NCBI GenBank assembly: GCA_951812755.1
Contig: OX638329.1
Coordinates: forward strand, 1,845,339-1,909,338
Direction of reading: 5' to 3'
Source: an uncultured Latescibacterota bacterium
GTDB taxonomy: Bacteria; Latescibacterota; UBA2968
DNA: 64,000 nucleotides
A program made the translations under genes and the position numbers. Positions 50,501 to 58,382 of this stretch are shown one piece after another (position 1 is the stretch's first letter; the number at the start of each line of letters is the position of its first letter). The notes below the pieces were generated by a model. The model was not told where the DNA came from. It ran no database searches and saw only the letters and a program-made list of their open reading frames with translations.

Positions 50501-51799
50501 TTATCGGGACAAAATGCCATACTGGCGCAGGGTGCTCTCCAGTGTTGGCCTACTAAGGCGAATGCGGTCGTCGTTTAGCAAATAGGAGAAGACGTAGCCG
50601 AGGCCGAGCATAAAGATCCCGATTAAGAAGCAATATATGACTGCGCGGTCGGGGTATTGGTCTTTCAGGTATCCCACATAGAGCGGTCCGCAGATTCCCG
50701 CTGCTGCCCAGGCGGTTAGAATTGCCCCGTAGATGTTGGACATTTTTTTGCTGCCAAAAACGTCGAGGACAAAAGATGGCATTGTGGCAAAGCCACCGCC
50801 AAAGCACAAGAGAACATAACAAACGAGCGCGGAAAAGATCCAGGGGTTGCGTTCTGTCATCAAGATACCGAAGACGATCATCTGACTGGCGAGCAAAATT
50901 CTGAATACGCCAACGCGACCGATGCGATCCGATAGCAATCCCCAGAACAGCCGCCCCACACCGTTGCACAGGGAACTGACGGCGATCAGTGTGGCTCCAT
51001 ACTCGGCGAGTGTTACCGGCTCCAGGGACGGATCTGCAAATCCCCAAACTTCTTGCAGGAGTTCCGACTGAAAGCTGATGACGGAGATGCCCGCGGCGAT
51101 GTTGAAAAAAAATACGATCCACATGAGGACAAATTCAGAAGATCGCAGATAGGGCGCGACGGAGTCTTCGAATTCCATAGGTTCATCGTCAGCAACGGGT
51201 ACAACGGCGGTTTTGGGATCGCTCAACACAAAGCTGGAGGGCAACAGAATACAGGCAAATACTATGCCGAGCCACAGGAAGACGAGGGTCAGATCCGACT
51301 CTGTTCGCAGCACGAGAAAGGGTGCCAGCACTTTGCTCAAGAGAAATGCACCCACGCCAAAACCCATTACGACGATTCCGGTTACCAGACCCTTGCGATC
51401 TGGAAACCACTTTGCCGCGGTTGCAACCGGCGTCACATAGCCAAGCCCAATGCCTGCACCGCCGATAACGCCGTATCCCAGGTAAAAGAGTGGGATAAAG
51501 TCCAGATGAAGGGCGAGGCTCGCAATCATATAACCGCCGGAAAACATGACGCTGCCCGCGACTGCGAGTTTGCGAGGTCCGAATCGCGGTAGCATCGCGC
51601 CTGCCCAGGCCGCGGATGTGCCGAGGGAAAAGATCGCGATACTAAAAGCCCACGCGGTTTCTGTGAACGTCCAGCCGAGTTGTCTGACCAGAATTGTTTG
51701 AAAGAAACTCCACGCGTACACGGTGCCGAAACAAAGTTGCAGGAGCGTGCATAAGAGCGCGATGACTGAACGTGGAATCTGTATTTCCCGTTTTGCCAT
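50501..51799 (-). CDS. MFS transporter, oxalate/formate antiporter (OFA)-like
   Basis: The 432-residue protein has 12 predicted transmembrane helices. The start IALLCTLLQLCFGTVYAWSF and the first cytoplasmic region are of OFA type, and KWFPDRKGLVTGIVVMGFGV is the signature of that group. AGAMLPRFGPRKLAVAGS fits loop 2-3. OFA members exchange small carboxylates. The start is two bases from the stop of the sensor-like gene 51802-52518, and the two probably share a transcript with the substrate-binding protein. Confidence 0.8.
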   Translation of the reverse strand: MAKREIQIPRSVIALLCTLLQLCFGTVYAWSFFQTILVRQLGWTFTETAWAFSIAIFSLGTSAAWAGAMLPRFGPRKLAVAGSVMFSGGYMIASLALHLDFIPLFYLGYGVIGGAGIGLGYVTPVATAAKWFPDRKGLVTGIVVMGFGVGAFLLSKVLAPFLVLRTESDLTLVFLWLGIVFACILLPSSFVLSDPKTAVVPVADDEPMEFEDSVAPYLRSSEFVLMWIVFFFNIAAGISVISFQSELLQEVWGFADPSLEPVTLAEYGATLIAVSSLCNGVGRLFWGLLSDRIGRVGVFRILLASQMIVFGILMTERNPWIFSALVCYVLLCFGGGFATMPSFVLDVFGSKKMSNIYGAILTAWAAAGICGPLYVGYLKDQYPDRAVIYCFLIGIFMLGLGYVFSYLLNDDRIRLSRPTLESTLRQYGILSR

Positions 51800-51801
51800 T
51801 T

Positions 51802-52518
51802 TTATGTGTCCGGTTGCTCGTTTTTTTCGCCCTTAGAAACATAGAGGAGGAGGTGAGCCAGGTGCCCGACCTCGTCGTCGCGCGATAGCAATTTGTCGTC
51901 CGAGGCTCTATTTTCTCCACCTGCGAGACTCACTGCATAAGCGAGGAGATCGCCGAGGGGATTTGCCGCGAGGTTGACGAGCCATATCGCTGCAAAGAAG
52001 CCAATCACGAGTATGATGCAGATGAGATAGACCTGTCTTCCGATTGCCCGTTGTATTTTCAGTGCAATTAGTCCTGTGTCCATGCCCACGTGAACCGTGC
52101 CGGCAATGCCTGCCAGAATCGGACTGCCAACTTCCACGAAATCGCCCATTCCGGGTAGATTGCGCTCTATGGCTTCTGTCTTAAATGGGTCGTCTGTTCG
52201 AATGACTTCGGGAATGCCAGGCACAAATGTGTGGGCGAGAAATTCACCTGATTCATCTGTGATATAGATGTATTTGATGCTCTGAATTTCGACGAACTGA
52301 TCGATGAGCGACTGCAAAGCCGCGAGATCCCGATTTAAGAGAATATCGACACTGGAATCGGCGATGGTTTTCGCGATGTTCTTGCTGTTGTTCTCGTATT
52401 CTTCCGACAAATGCGTATCGACCGTATAAATACACAAAGCGGATGTTGACAGGCTGATCACACCAAATAGCGAGAAAATGCCGAACCGGGTTTTTTGAAA
52501 GAGTTTTTTGATTTTCAT
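51802..52518 (-). CDS. Membrane sensor fragment: cache-like domain plus HAMP, no output domain
   Basis: The 238-residue protein has a transmembrane segment at 11-30, a periplasmic cache-like sensor (about 31-165, with SIKYIYITDESGEFLAHTF), a second transmembrane helix (YLICIILVIGFFAAIWLVNL) and a HAMP-like start (ANPLGDLLAYAVSLAGG). It stops without any kinase, cyclase or methyl-accepting domain. Its start overlaps the substrate-binding protein gene by 4 bases, so the two proteins are made together. It may hand a ligand signal from that protein to a separate partner, which is inference. Confidence 0.7.
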   Translation of the reverse strand: MKIKKLFQKTRFGIFSLFGVISLSTSALCIYTVDTHLSEEYENNSKNIAKTIADSSVDILLNRDLAALQSLIDQFVEIQSIKYIYITDESGEFLAHTFVPGIPEVIRTDDPFKTEAIERNLPGMGDFVEVGSPILAGIAGTVHVGMDTGLIALKIQRAIGRQVYLICIILVIGFFAAIWLVNLAANPLGDLLAYAVSLAGGENRASDDKLLSRDDEVGHLAHLLLYVSKGEKNEQPDT

Positions 52519-53837
52519 TTTATGCCAAACCTATCTTCCCAGTTATCCAGCGTGACAAAACGGCCGTTTTCGACAACTGTGTAATAGACTCGCTGTAGGC
52601 CCTGTCGTCGGTCTGGACCAAAAGAGACCTGTTCACCGATGCCCAGATCGAAATCTCGAACGCTGAAGACTGCGTCTTCGAGCTGGCTTCGCTGCGGGTT
52701 GTCGCCGACGCGACGCAGAATTTCAACCATCAATTTGGCGTTGAGAAATCCCTCGAGGCTGACAAAGCTCTGCGCAAAGGGTGTGTAGTCTTCTTTCACC
52801 AGTTCTTCGGGTGGTTGAGGGGCGTATTGTTGCATCATTTCGCGGTACTCCTGGACGGCTGGTGTGGATGTTTCTTCGTAACTGGGCACGACCTGGGAAT
52901 TTACGAGCAGTTGCGTGTATGGGTCGCTGTTTTCTTGTCCTTCGGTGAGGAGTTTTAAGAGGTTTTCACTTCCAACAAAGGACAAGTTGGCAATTGGAAC
53001 CCGCAGACCCAGGTCAACGGCATCGCGTGCAAAGGCCGCACAGGCCGCATAGGCTCCGATGCAGATCACCGCTTCCGGGTCTGATGCTTTCAGTATTTCG
53101 ACCTGTTTTCGCATGCTGCCGGTAAATTTTTCTCCGCGGCGATACGTGGCTTCACCCACTATTTGTTCTCCGTGCCGCTTCAAGGCACTTCTTACGCCTG
53201 CCCATCCGCTGCGACCATAAGCATCGGCTTGATAGAATACGGCAATGCGTTTTCGGTTGATGCGAACAAAATTATCGACGAGGCCGGCGGTTTCCTGGCG
53301 GTAGGAAGCGCGCAGATTAAAGGCAAAGTCGCCATAAGGCGGTTCTCGCTGGGGTTGCGCGCCGGTAAATGGAAAGAATAGGAAGATGTTTCTATCCTGG
53401 AATTTTTTGAGCATGGGAAGTACGCGGGTTACGGTGGGGGTTCCGACATAACCGAAGAGCAAAAATACTTCGTCCTCCAACATCAATTGCAGGGTGTTTT
53501 TGACGGAGGGGTCGGGCTGGTAGCCATCGTCATAGGTTTTGAGAACTACTTTGCGCCCCGATATGCCTCCCTGTTGATTGATGTGTGTGAAATACGCACT
53601 GGCACCGCGATACAGTTCGATGCCCAATCCCCGGGACGGACCGGAGAACGCTGCGGACACGCCGAGTATGATCTCGGTGTCGGTCACGCCAGATGATGTC
53701 TGTGTCATGGTGTGCCTCCTTGTTTGTGGTTCAAGCTGGCCGGTGTTGGCGACCGCTATCAGAGTTTTCAACCAGGGGGCGATCGCGCAACAGGCAAGGC
53801 CGGAACGGATGAGTGCTCTTCTCGTTATTGGTTTCAT
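52515..53837 (-). CDS. Branched-chain-amino-acid-type periplasmic substrate-binding protein
   Basis: I choose the ATG at 53835-53837 (MKPITRRALIRSGLACCAI), which begins an exported N-terminus with a twin-arginine-like TRRALI segment. The longer start would overlap the PhyH gene. The product is 440 residues. It has the LivJ/AmiC-like type I periplasmic-binding fold: TDTEIILGVSAAFSGPSRGL, INQQGGISGRKVVLKTYDDG, VFLLFGYVGTPTV, and AVFYQADAYGRSGWAGVRSA. No permease or ATPase gene is near. The stop overlaps the sensor fragment gene. Confidence 0.83.
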   Translation of the reverse strand: MKPITRRALIRSGLACCAIAPWLKTLIAVANTGQLEPQTRRHTMTQTSSGVTDTEIILGVSAAFSGPSRGLGIELYRGASAYFTHINQQGGISGRKVVLKTYDDGYQPDPSVKNTLQLMLEDEVFLLFGYVGTPTVTRVLPMLKKFQDRNIFLFFPFTGAQPQREPPYGDFAFNLRASYRQETAGLVDNFVRINRKRIAVFYQADAYGRSGWAGVRSALKRHGEQIVGEATYRRGEKFTGSMRKQVEILKASDPEAVICIGAYAACAAFARDAVDLGLRVPIANLSFVGSENLLKLLTEGQENSDPYTQLLVNSQVVPSYEETSTPAVQEYREMMQQYAPQPPEELVKEDYTPFAQSFVSLEGFLNAKLMVEILRRVGDNPQRSQLEDAVFSVRDFDLGIGEQVSFGPDRRQGLQRVYYTVVENGRFVTLDNWEDRFGIK

Positions 53838-53872
53838 ACGGGATGTACTCTTTCGCTGACGCCCAGACCTGA

Positions 53873-54673
53873 TCATTCTTCGAGTGTTGGGCGATTTAGC
53901 CGCGTGTGATAGGGCGGTTCCATGACCGCGCGTTGCCGTTCGTTTGCCCATTCGGGTGTGTCGTAGGCGCGTACATAAGCCATGTTGCCGGCGGTGTAGC
54001 GGGTGAGCGTTGATCGCCGCGGATGGTCCGCTGTCCAGGGCAGGGTGCCGTGTGTGACGGCTTCTGTGAAGATGATTGCGTCGCCTGCCTTACAGGTGAT
54101 CTGGCGAATGTGTTCCTGGTGTTTTTGATACAGGCGCATTTCCTGCGGACAGGGATAATTGCTTTTGTGCGATCCCGGGATGAGGGAGAGACCGCCATCG
54201 CCCGGGTTGACATCGGTGAGTTGGATGGAGACGACGGTGAGTCCGTTGTGCATTTTGCCATCTTTGAATATATAATACTGGTTGGGGTCAAATCCGGGTC
54301 CAGAGGAGCCGTGGAAGCGATGGCCTTCTGCACCTTTGTCCATCCAGAGTAGAAACATCTGGTGATCTATGCGGAAGCCTTTGCCGAGTATTTCGTTGAG
54401 ATAGGGCACAATGCGGGGGTGCGCCAGCATGTCGCGAAAGGGATTGCACCAGGGTTCGTCCCAGTGGATAAGTTTGCCCAGTTCGCCGCGACCATGCGTG
54501 CCTTCAAGGGCTGGTGAGTCGCCGTCAAGACGCTGTTCTCTCGGGCGAACACGCCCCTTGTCGAGGTGGCGATCAACTGCTTCGTTCGCCAGGGCGAGTT
54601 CGTCTTCGGTCAAGACGTTTTCAACGACGAGATACCCGTTGAGGTCAAAGAGATATTTTTCGTCTTCGGTCAT
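53873..54673 (-). CDS. PhyH-like protein with altered iron-ligand motif
   Basis: The 266-residue protein fits PhyH: FDLNGYLVVENVLTEDELAL, GGLSLIPGSHKSNYPCPQEM, and a C-terminal AVTHGTLPW holding the distal His. Where the family has His-x-Asp, this one has HRFHGSSGPG, and there is no nearby acidic residue. A subgroup of PhyH proteins carries this HG form. It may bind metal differently or need another residue. It lies before the substrate-binding protein gene in the same direction. Confidence 0.78.
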   Translation of the reverse strand: MTEDEKYLFDLNGYLVVENVLTEDELALANEAVDRHLDKGRVRPREQRLDGDSPALEGTHGRGELGKLIHWDEPWCNPFRDMLAHPRIVPYLNEILGKGFRIDHQMFLLWMDKGAEGHRFHGSSGPGFDPNQYYIFKDGKMHNGLTVVSIQLTDVNPGDGGLSLIPGSHKSNYPCPQEMRLYQKHQEHIRQITCKAGDAIIFTEAVTHGTLPWTADHPRRSTLTRYTAGNMAYVRAYDTPEWANERQRAVMEPPYHTRLNRPTLEE

Positions 54674-54733
54674 TGTAAATCTTCCGATTCAGGGGTTTCA
54701 ATATTGGTGCGGACGACGAGCGTATGTTTGGGC

Positions 54734-55225
54734 TTATTTGAAAATTGGGTCTGTGGTTCGAAATTTGAGATTGTCTTTTGTCTCAATTTCAGTAATGACC
54801 TTCCTCACATCGGTTTGCATCAAAATCCCATGTTCCCATAGCGCACGCAAAATTTCAGTCAAGTTGACGCAATCTATTCCGTTTCCCAGGCAGTGATGTT
54901 TAACCCGCCGCTCGTTGCTAACAAAAATGGCACTCAACCGTTTACAAATCGCCATTGACTCGCGCTCACCTGCACCAAGCGTCCAGGGCAAGGTCGCCAT
55001 GAACCTTTGGTCAACAGCCGTCGGATGATATGTTGCGATTCGCCCTTGAGAATGCAACGCCATGATGTGTTGTGCAAAGTCAAATCCCTTAGCGATGCCT
55101 GTTTTTAATTCGTTCTCTACAGCGGCGGAGATGTTGAGCGAATCCTCATTAAAGACGGTAAACAACAAGGGAAGCTGTTGAATTTTAGAGAATATGGAAA
55201 GCACATCTGTATCGATAAAAACCAC
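54734..55225 (-). CDS. PIN-domain toxin (DUF3368-like)
   Basis: The 163-residue protein starts MVFIDTDVLSIFSKI with the first PIN Asp, then NISAAVENELKTG (second acidic residue), LGAGERESMAIC (third) and FVSNERRVKHHC where the usual TDD is SNE. NLTEILRALWEHGI ends the fold. PIN toxins are Mg-dependent RNases. The UPF0175-type antitoxin gene lies 45 bases upstream in the same direction, and the pairing is as in known DUF3368/UPF0175 loci. Confidence 0.75.
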   Translation of the reverse strand: MVFIDTDVLSIFSKIQQLPLLFTVFNEDSLNISAAVENELKTGIAKGFDFAQHIMALHSQGRIATYHPTAVDQRFMATLPWTLGAGERESMAICKRLSAIFVSNERRVKHHCLGNGIDCVNLTEILRALWEHGILMQTDVRKVITEIETKDNLKFRTTDPIFK

Positions 55226-55270
55226 CCCTAAGCCCCTTTGACGCTGTCGTTTGATGAGCGAAACGCCCGC

Positions 55271-55561
55271 TCACAAAGCTTCGGTTTCATCGACTTCGAC
55301 GATTTTCGAGATGCCTTTCGCTTCCAACATAGCTTCAAATTCAAAACGGTGGATTCCAGCCAATTCTGCGGCTCTGGCGAGTGTCACTTCATGTTGTTGA
55401 TAGAGCAAAATTGCGGCATCAAGGCGAGATTCCTTTTTATTAGTGACCAGTTTTTCAAGGGCATCGGTCATCAATGCATGCGAGTCGGCATAAAGCCCCG
55501 CGTCAATCAGGGCTTTCACCTCTTTTTCGAGGGCGGGTGAGTGAATTTCAATCTGGAGCAT
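55271..55561 (-). CDS. UPF0175-type antitoxin
   Basis: The 96-residue protein has a short N-terminal domain (LQIEIHSPALEKEVKALI) and the UPF0175 helix-turn-helix-like stretch AAILLYQQHEVTLARAAELA followed by GIHRFEFEAMLEAKGI. It should bind its own promoter and neutralise the PIN protein made from the gene downstream (54734-55225). No strong ribosome site is seen before the ATG at 55561. Confidence 0.7.
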   Translation of the reverse strand: MLQIEIHSPALEKEVKALIDAGLYADSHALMTDALEKLVTNKKESRLDAAILLYQQHEVTLARAAELAGIHRFEFEAMLEAKGISKIVEVDETEAL

Positions 55562-55574
55562 GGCTATCGTTTCT

Positions 55575-55675
55575 TTTTGTGGCGATCAATCGCCAGGATT
55601 TTCACATATGCAGAAGAACCTGCTACGGCATTAGAAGACTGCGATGAGTGGTTTGAAAAGCTCGATGCTCGATAA
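55575..55675 (+). pseudogene. Remnant of a small HicB-like antitoxin gene
   Basis: On the plus strand a frame without a start codon reads RSIARIFTYAEEPATALEDC and on to DEWFEKLDAR before a stop. The pattern aromatic-Thr-x-x-EEPATAL resembles the end of HicB-like antitoxins (TPEEAL). It lies between the UPF0175 gene and the metallohydrolase gene. It is too short for a firm assignment. Confidence 0.3.
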
Positions 55676-55687
55676 TAGACCCTGAGA

Positions 55688-57133
55688 TTATTTTATCAGA
55701 CTCGCATACGCTTCTCGTCCCTGGCGGAATAGGTCTTTGACTTCTTCGCGTTGCTGGTCGGTGTTGTAGCGGCCATAGGTGTCGATCCATTTGAGCGCGT
55801 CTTCGATGCCGTTGAGAAAATACTGCGCGGATTCATTGCGCTCGGCAGGTGGACGGCCGCAGGCAAAATAAACCGGGCTGCTGTGCGCGTAGATCGATTG
55901 GTCAAAGCTGTCGCGCTGGTTGCCCCACAGCCGGGCGGCGACCCAGCCGTCGCGGTCGATATTTACCCGATGGCGAATGGCGCCCTCGCGTTTGCCTTCG
56001 GGATAGTTTTCCCTGTGAATGATGTGCCCATTCATCGCGATTTCGGCGCAGTGAATGGGGTGATAGGATGTGAATGTGGATTCTATGTCGAGCGAGCCGC
56101 CAGAGGGCAATTCGACTGTGGCGCCCATGGGGTGATCGTTTACGTTCAGGTCAATGGCGGGGCCATTGGTGATAAAGGTGTTGCCCGATTTCATACCGGC
56201 AATCCAGTTTTCGTAGGAGAATGCGCCTTTGGTGTTGACATAGACGCGGTTGTTGGAGCAGACGAACCAGTCGGTGCCAGTGGAGGCGGGCAAGGCGATG
56301 CCACAATTGAGCAGTTTGTACCACAGGTCGTATTCTGGGTCCATCCAGAAGGGGTCGAACAGGTTGAAGGCGTCCAGTTTGCCCAGTGCTGCGGCAATGG
56401 GGGCTTCCATGCCGCGGCCGTTGTGACACCATATTACAATACCACCTTGATCGCGGGCTTCGTCGCAGCAAAAGGACAGCGGCGGATAGTCGGGGTCGAA
56501 TTGCGCGGTGAGGATGTGGCCGCGGCTGACGGGTTGGATGAGGTTGCGGATGTTGAGGAACATGACGTGTCCATATCCAAATCCCCAGGGCGAGTTTTCG
56601 CCGTAGTGGCGGTTTTCTTCGCCGATGTCGAGTACGTGGTGTGCGGTGGTAAATTCGTTCATTACGCCGATGGGATATTTGTTGCTGGCGTAGGGGAGTT
56701 GCCTTCTGTCGAGGACGCTTACGACGGTGACGTTGTAGCCTTCTACGCTACAGTCAATGGATAGACGGTCGTCAGGACGGGTTTCTTTTTCGTCGTAGTG
56801 GATGTGTGTGTTGCCCGGATACCAGTTGTTTTCCTGCGGGATATACCAGCGGTTGAGGGTGATTTCGATGTCTTTGACGCCGTTTTCCGGCATTTCGACT
56901 ACGGTGCGGATGGGTTCGTATTCCGTGCCGCGTTCGACCAATATGTCGGTGCGCCCGCGTGGGGCTTGAACTTCAAATTCGCCATCGCAGAAGAAGAAGG
57001 GTGTGCCGGGTCCGCGTTTGAGCATGGCGTCGCGCGGGTGGCAAAAACGACCGTTGGCGGTCAGGACGTGTACTTTTGCGTTGATGTGTTCGCCTGTCGC
57101 GCTGTCAATAATATGTCCGTGCAGGGTGCCCAT
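55688..57133 (-). CDS. CehA/McbA family metallohydrolase (PHP-like)
   Basis: The ATG at 57131-57133 (MGTLHGHIIDSATGEHINAK) follows GGGAG by 6 bases, and the upstream frame looks non-coding. The 481-residue protein opens with a beta-sandwich domain (residues 1-115). A PHP-type metal domain follows: NWYPGNTHIHYDEKE gives His-x-His, then VVSVLDRRQLPYAS, GGIVIWCHNGRG (His) and PASTGTDWFV (Asp). These match CehA/McbA hydrolases of carbaryl-like esters and phosphoesters. The natural substrate is unknown. Confidence 0.8.
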   Translation of the reverse strand: MGTLHGHIIDSATGEHINAKVHVLTANGRFCHPRDAMLKRGPGTPFFFCDGEFEVQAPRGRTDILVERGTEYEPIRTVVEMPENGVKDIEITLNRWYIPQENNWYPGNTHIHYDEKETRPDDRLSIDCSVEGYNVTVVSVLDRRQLPYASNKYPIGVMNEFTTAHHVLDIGEENRHYGENSPWGFGYGHVMFLNIRNLIQPVSRGHILTAQFDPDYPPLSFCCDEARDQGGIVIWCHNGRGMEAPIAAALGKLDAFNLFDPFWMDPEYDLWYKLLNCGIALPASTGTDWFVCSNNRVYVNTKGAFSYENWIAGMKSGNTFITNGPAIDLNVNDHPMGATVELPSGGSLDIESTFTSYHPIHCAEIAMNGHIIHRENYPEGKREGAIRHRVNIDRDGWVAARLWGNQRDSFDQSIYAHSSPVYFACGRPPAERNESAQYFLNGIEDALKWIDTYGRYNTDQQREEVKDLFRQGREAYASLIK

Positions 57134-57176
57134 AGATAACTCCCGGTTTGGGTGACTGCCTGCTCTGTGGGGGCGT

Positions 57177-57599
57177 TTACTCCAAATTGAGCTTGTCTGC
57201 AAATGCCAGCATTTTTGCTTCAACCTCTTGGGCAATCGGCTGTAGTGTTTCCTGATTGATTTCGATCTGCTGAATCCTTTCATCCACATTTGTCGAGAGA
57301 CAAAAACGCAGGTTGTGTGTCAGGTCGTGTATCGCGTGCCCGATATGGTCTCGTACCGTTCCGGGGGGATACATCCACTGCCTTGCACGGGTCTGTTTCA
57401 GGTTGATGTGGCAGTGGCCCTTTCCTCCGTGTTTTTTTGCTTCTCCAAAGCAGTCCAGACGTAAAACCTCCTGATTATAAGCATACACAGATGCTGCGGG
57501 TCCGTAACCGGCGCGGTCATTCCGCCAATAGACGTCCAGCCGCACATCGTCTTGTATCGGATATGTAACCCGATCTTGTCTGCCTGGTTGTGTATCCAT
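57177..57599 (-). CDS. Uncharacterised 140-residue protein
   Basis: The protein (MDTQPGRQDRVTYPIQDDVR, RWMYPPGTV-like loop, HDLTHNLRFCLSTNVDERIQ) has a mixed beta start and a long C-terminal helix, with no transmembrane segment or signal. I do not recognise a family. An AAGGAAA site lies before the ATG. It is 43 bases upstream of the CehA-like gene in the same direction. The preceding 219 bp hold two hairpin repeats. Confidence 0.55.
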   Translation of the reverse strand: MDTQPGRQDRVTYPIQDDVRLDVYWRNDRAGYGPAASVYAYNQEVLRLDCFGEAKKHGGKGHCHINLKQTRARQWMYPPGTVRDHIGHAIHDLTHNLRFCLSTNVDERIQQIEINQETLQPIAQEVEAKMLAFADKLNLE

Positions 57600-57663
57600 G
57601 TCATTTCCTTTCTGTTGTGGCGTGTTATGGCCTGTGAGCAGCTTCGTGGATGGCGTATTCTTT

Positions 57664-57718
57664 CTTTGTCATTGCGGCATGGTGTAAGCCGCCACGCGCA
57701 GCACAACGAAGTAATCCA
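57664..57718 (+). repeat. Dispersed hairpin repeat, long form (copy d1)
   Basis: TTGTCATTGCGGCATGGTGT, AAGCCGCCACGCGCAGCACA and ACGAAGTAATCCAGT follow each other, slightly shortened in the middle. Confidence 0.75.
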
Positions 57719-57726
57719 GTGGTTTT

Positions 57727-57784
57727 TAGTCATCATTCCAACATGATGTTGAACCGCCACGCCGCAGGCCTGACGAAGTAATCC
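57727..57784 (+). repeat. Dispersed hairpin repeat, long form, diverged (copy d2)
   Basis: GTCATCATTCCAACATGATG, TTGAACCGCCACGCCGCAGG and CCTGACGAAGTAATCCA keep the 3' half. The stem of the 5' half has decayed. Confidence 0.65.
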
Positions 57785-57818
57785 ACGATATATCAGATTT
57801 TGAACATGTCAGTGTAAT

Positions 57819-58382
57819 TCAAGAAGTGATTGTATGTTCTGATAGTTTGCCGACAAATTCATCGGACGGCAAAATTTCGACCTCATCGACAATTTGGCGT
57901 GATAAGACACTTCTGAGGTTGCTGAGTAAATCAATTTTCAGATTATTAAAAAATATGGCATCCTGTGTCTCATTCATGCCGCTGACGATGAGCCAGAACT
58001 TGTACTTTTTTGTTCCCAGAAGATCTCTTGCGTCTTGGCATACCGCAGATAGGCGACATAATACAAGCGCTGACCCATAAGCCTTTAATTGATTTTCTTG
58101 TCGGATGTACCTGTCGATAAATTGCTTTTGGTCGGTGCTTTCAAGATAATGATATTCGTTTTGCAAATCCCTGTGCTGATCTATGAGCCTGGTTTCTTCG
58201 ATCAAGATAATAGTATCGTCCTGGCTGAGCATAAAATAATCACAGCAATTACAAGTGCCTAAACCTACTTCAAGCCTCATATCAGGACGTGATTGTTTGT
58301 AATCCATACGATATGCATGGTGGTCTTGAAGAGGTGTACCAGCGAGTTCAATCGGTTCCAGGAATTTTTCGAGGTCAATCAT
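57819..58382 (-). CDS. Partner protein of the AAA ATPase, unknown; possible nuclease-like fold
   Basis: The 187-residue protein has no signal or membrane segment. A central stretch (CNCCDYFMLSQDDTIILIEE, then TRLIDQ) resembles the Asp-strand-Glu core of PD-(D/E)XK nucleases, but the Lys is replaced by Thr. A helical part (RQENQLKAYGSALVLCRLSA) and a strand KFWLIVSGM follow. Its ATG overlaps the stop of the AAA gene (ATGA), so the proteins are made in fixed ratio. Two-gene ATPase/effector pairs of this size are common in defence systems. That role is inference. Confidence 0.55.
   Translation of the reverse strand: MIDLEKFLEPIELAGTPLQDHHAYRMDYKQSRPDMRLEVGLGTCNCCDYFMLSQDDTIILIEETRLIDQHRDLQNEYHYLESTDQKQFIDRYIRQENQLKAYGSALVLCRLSAVCQDARDLLGTKKYKFWLIVSGMNETQDAIFFNNLKIDLLSNLRSVLSRQIVDEVEILPSDEFVGKLSEHTITS

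Larger units (their letters stand above)
57600..57818. other. Intergenic 219 bp with two hairpin repeats
   Basis: The spacer lies between the AAA-ATPase/partner pair and the uncharacterised gene. It holds repeat copies d1 and d2 and no other gene or promoter I can support. Confidence 0.6.

Noticed and set aside
55751-56764. Long open frame of 337 codons on the plus strand
   Set aside because: It lies wholly opposite the CehA/McbA hydrolase gene, has no motif and low complexity (Val/Ala/Gly-rich), and is a shadow of that gene.
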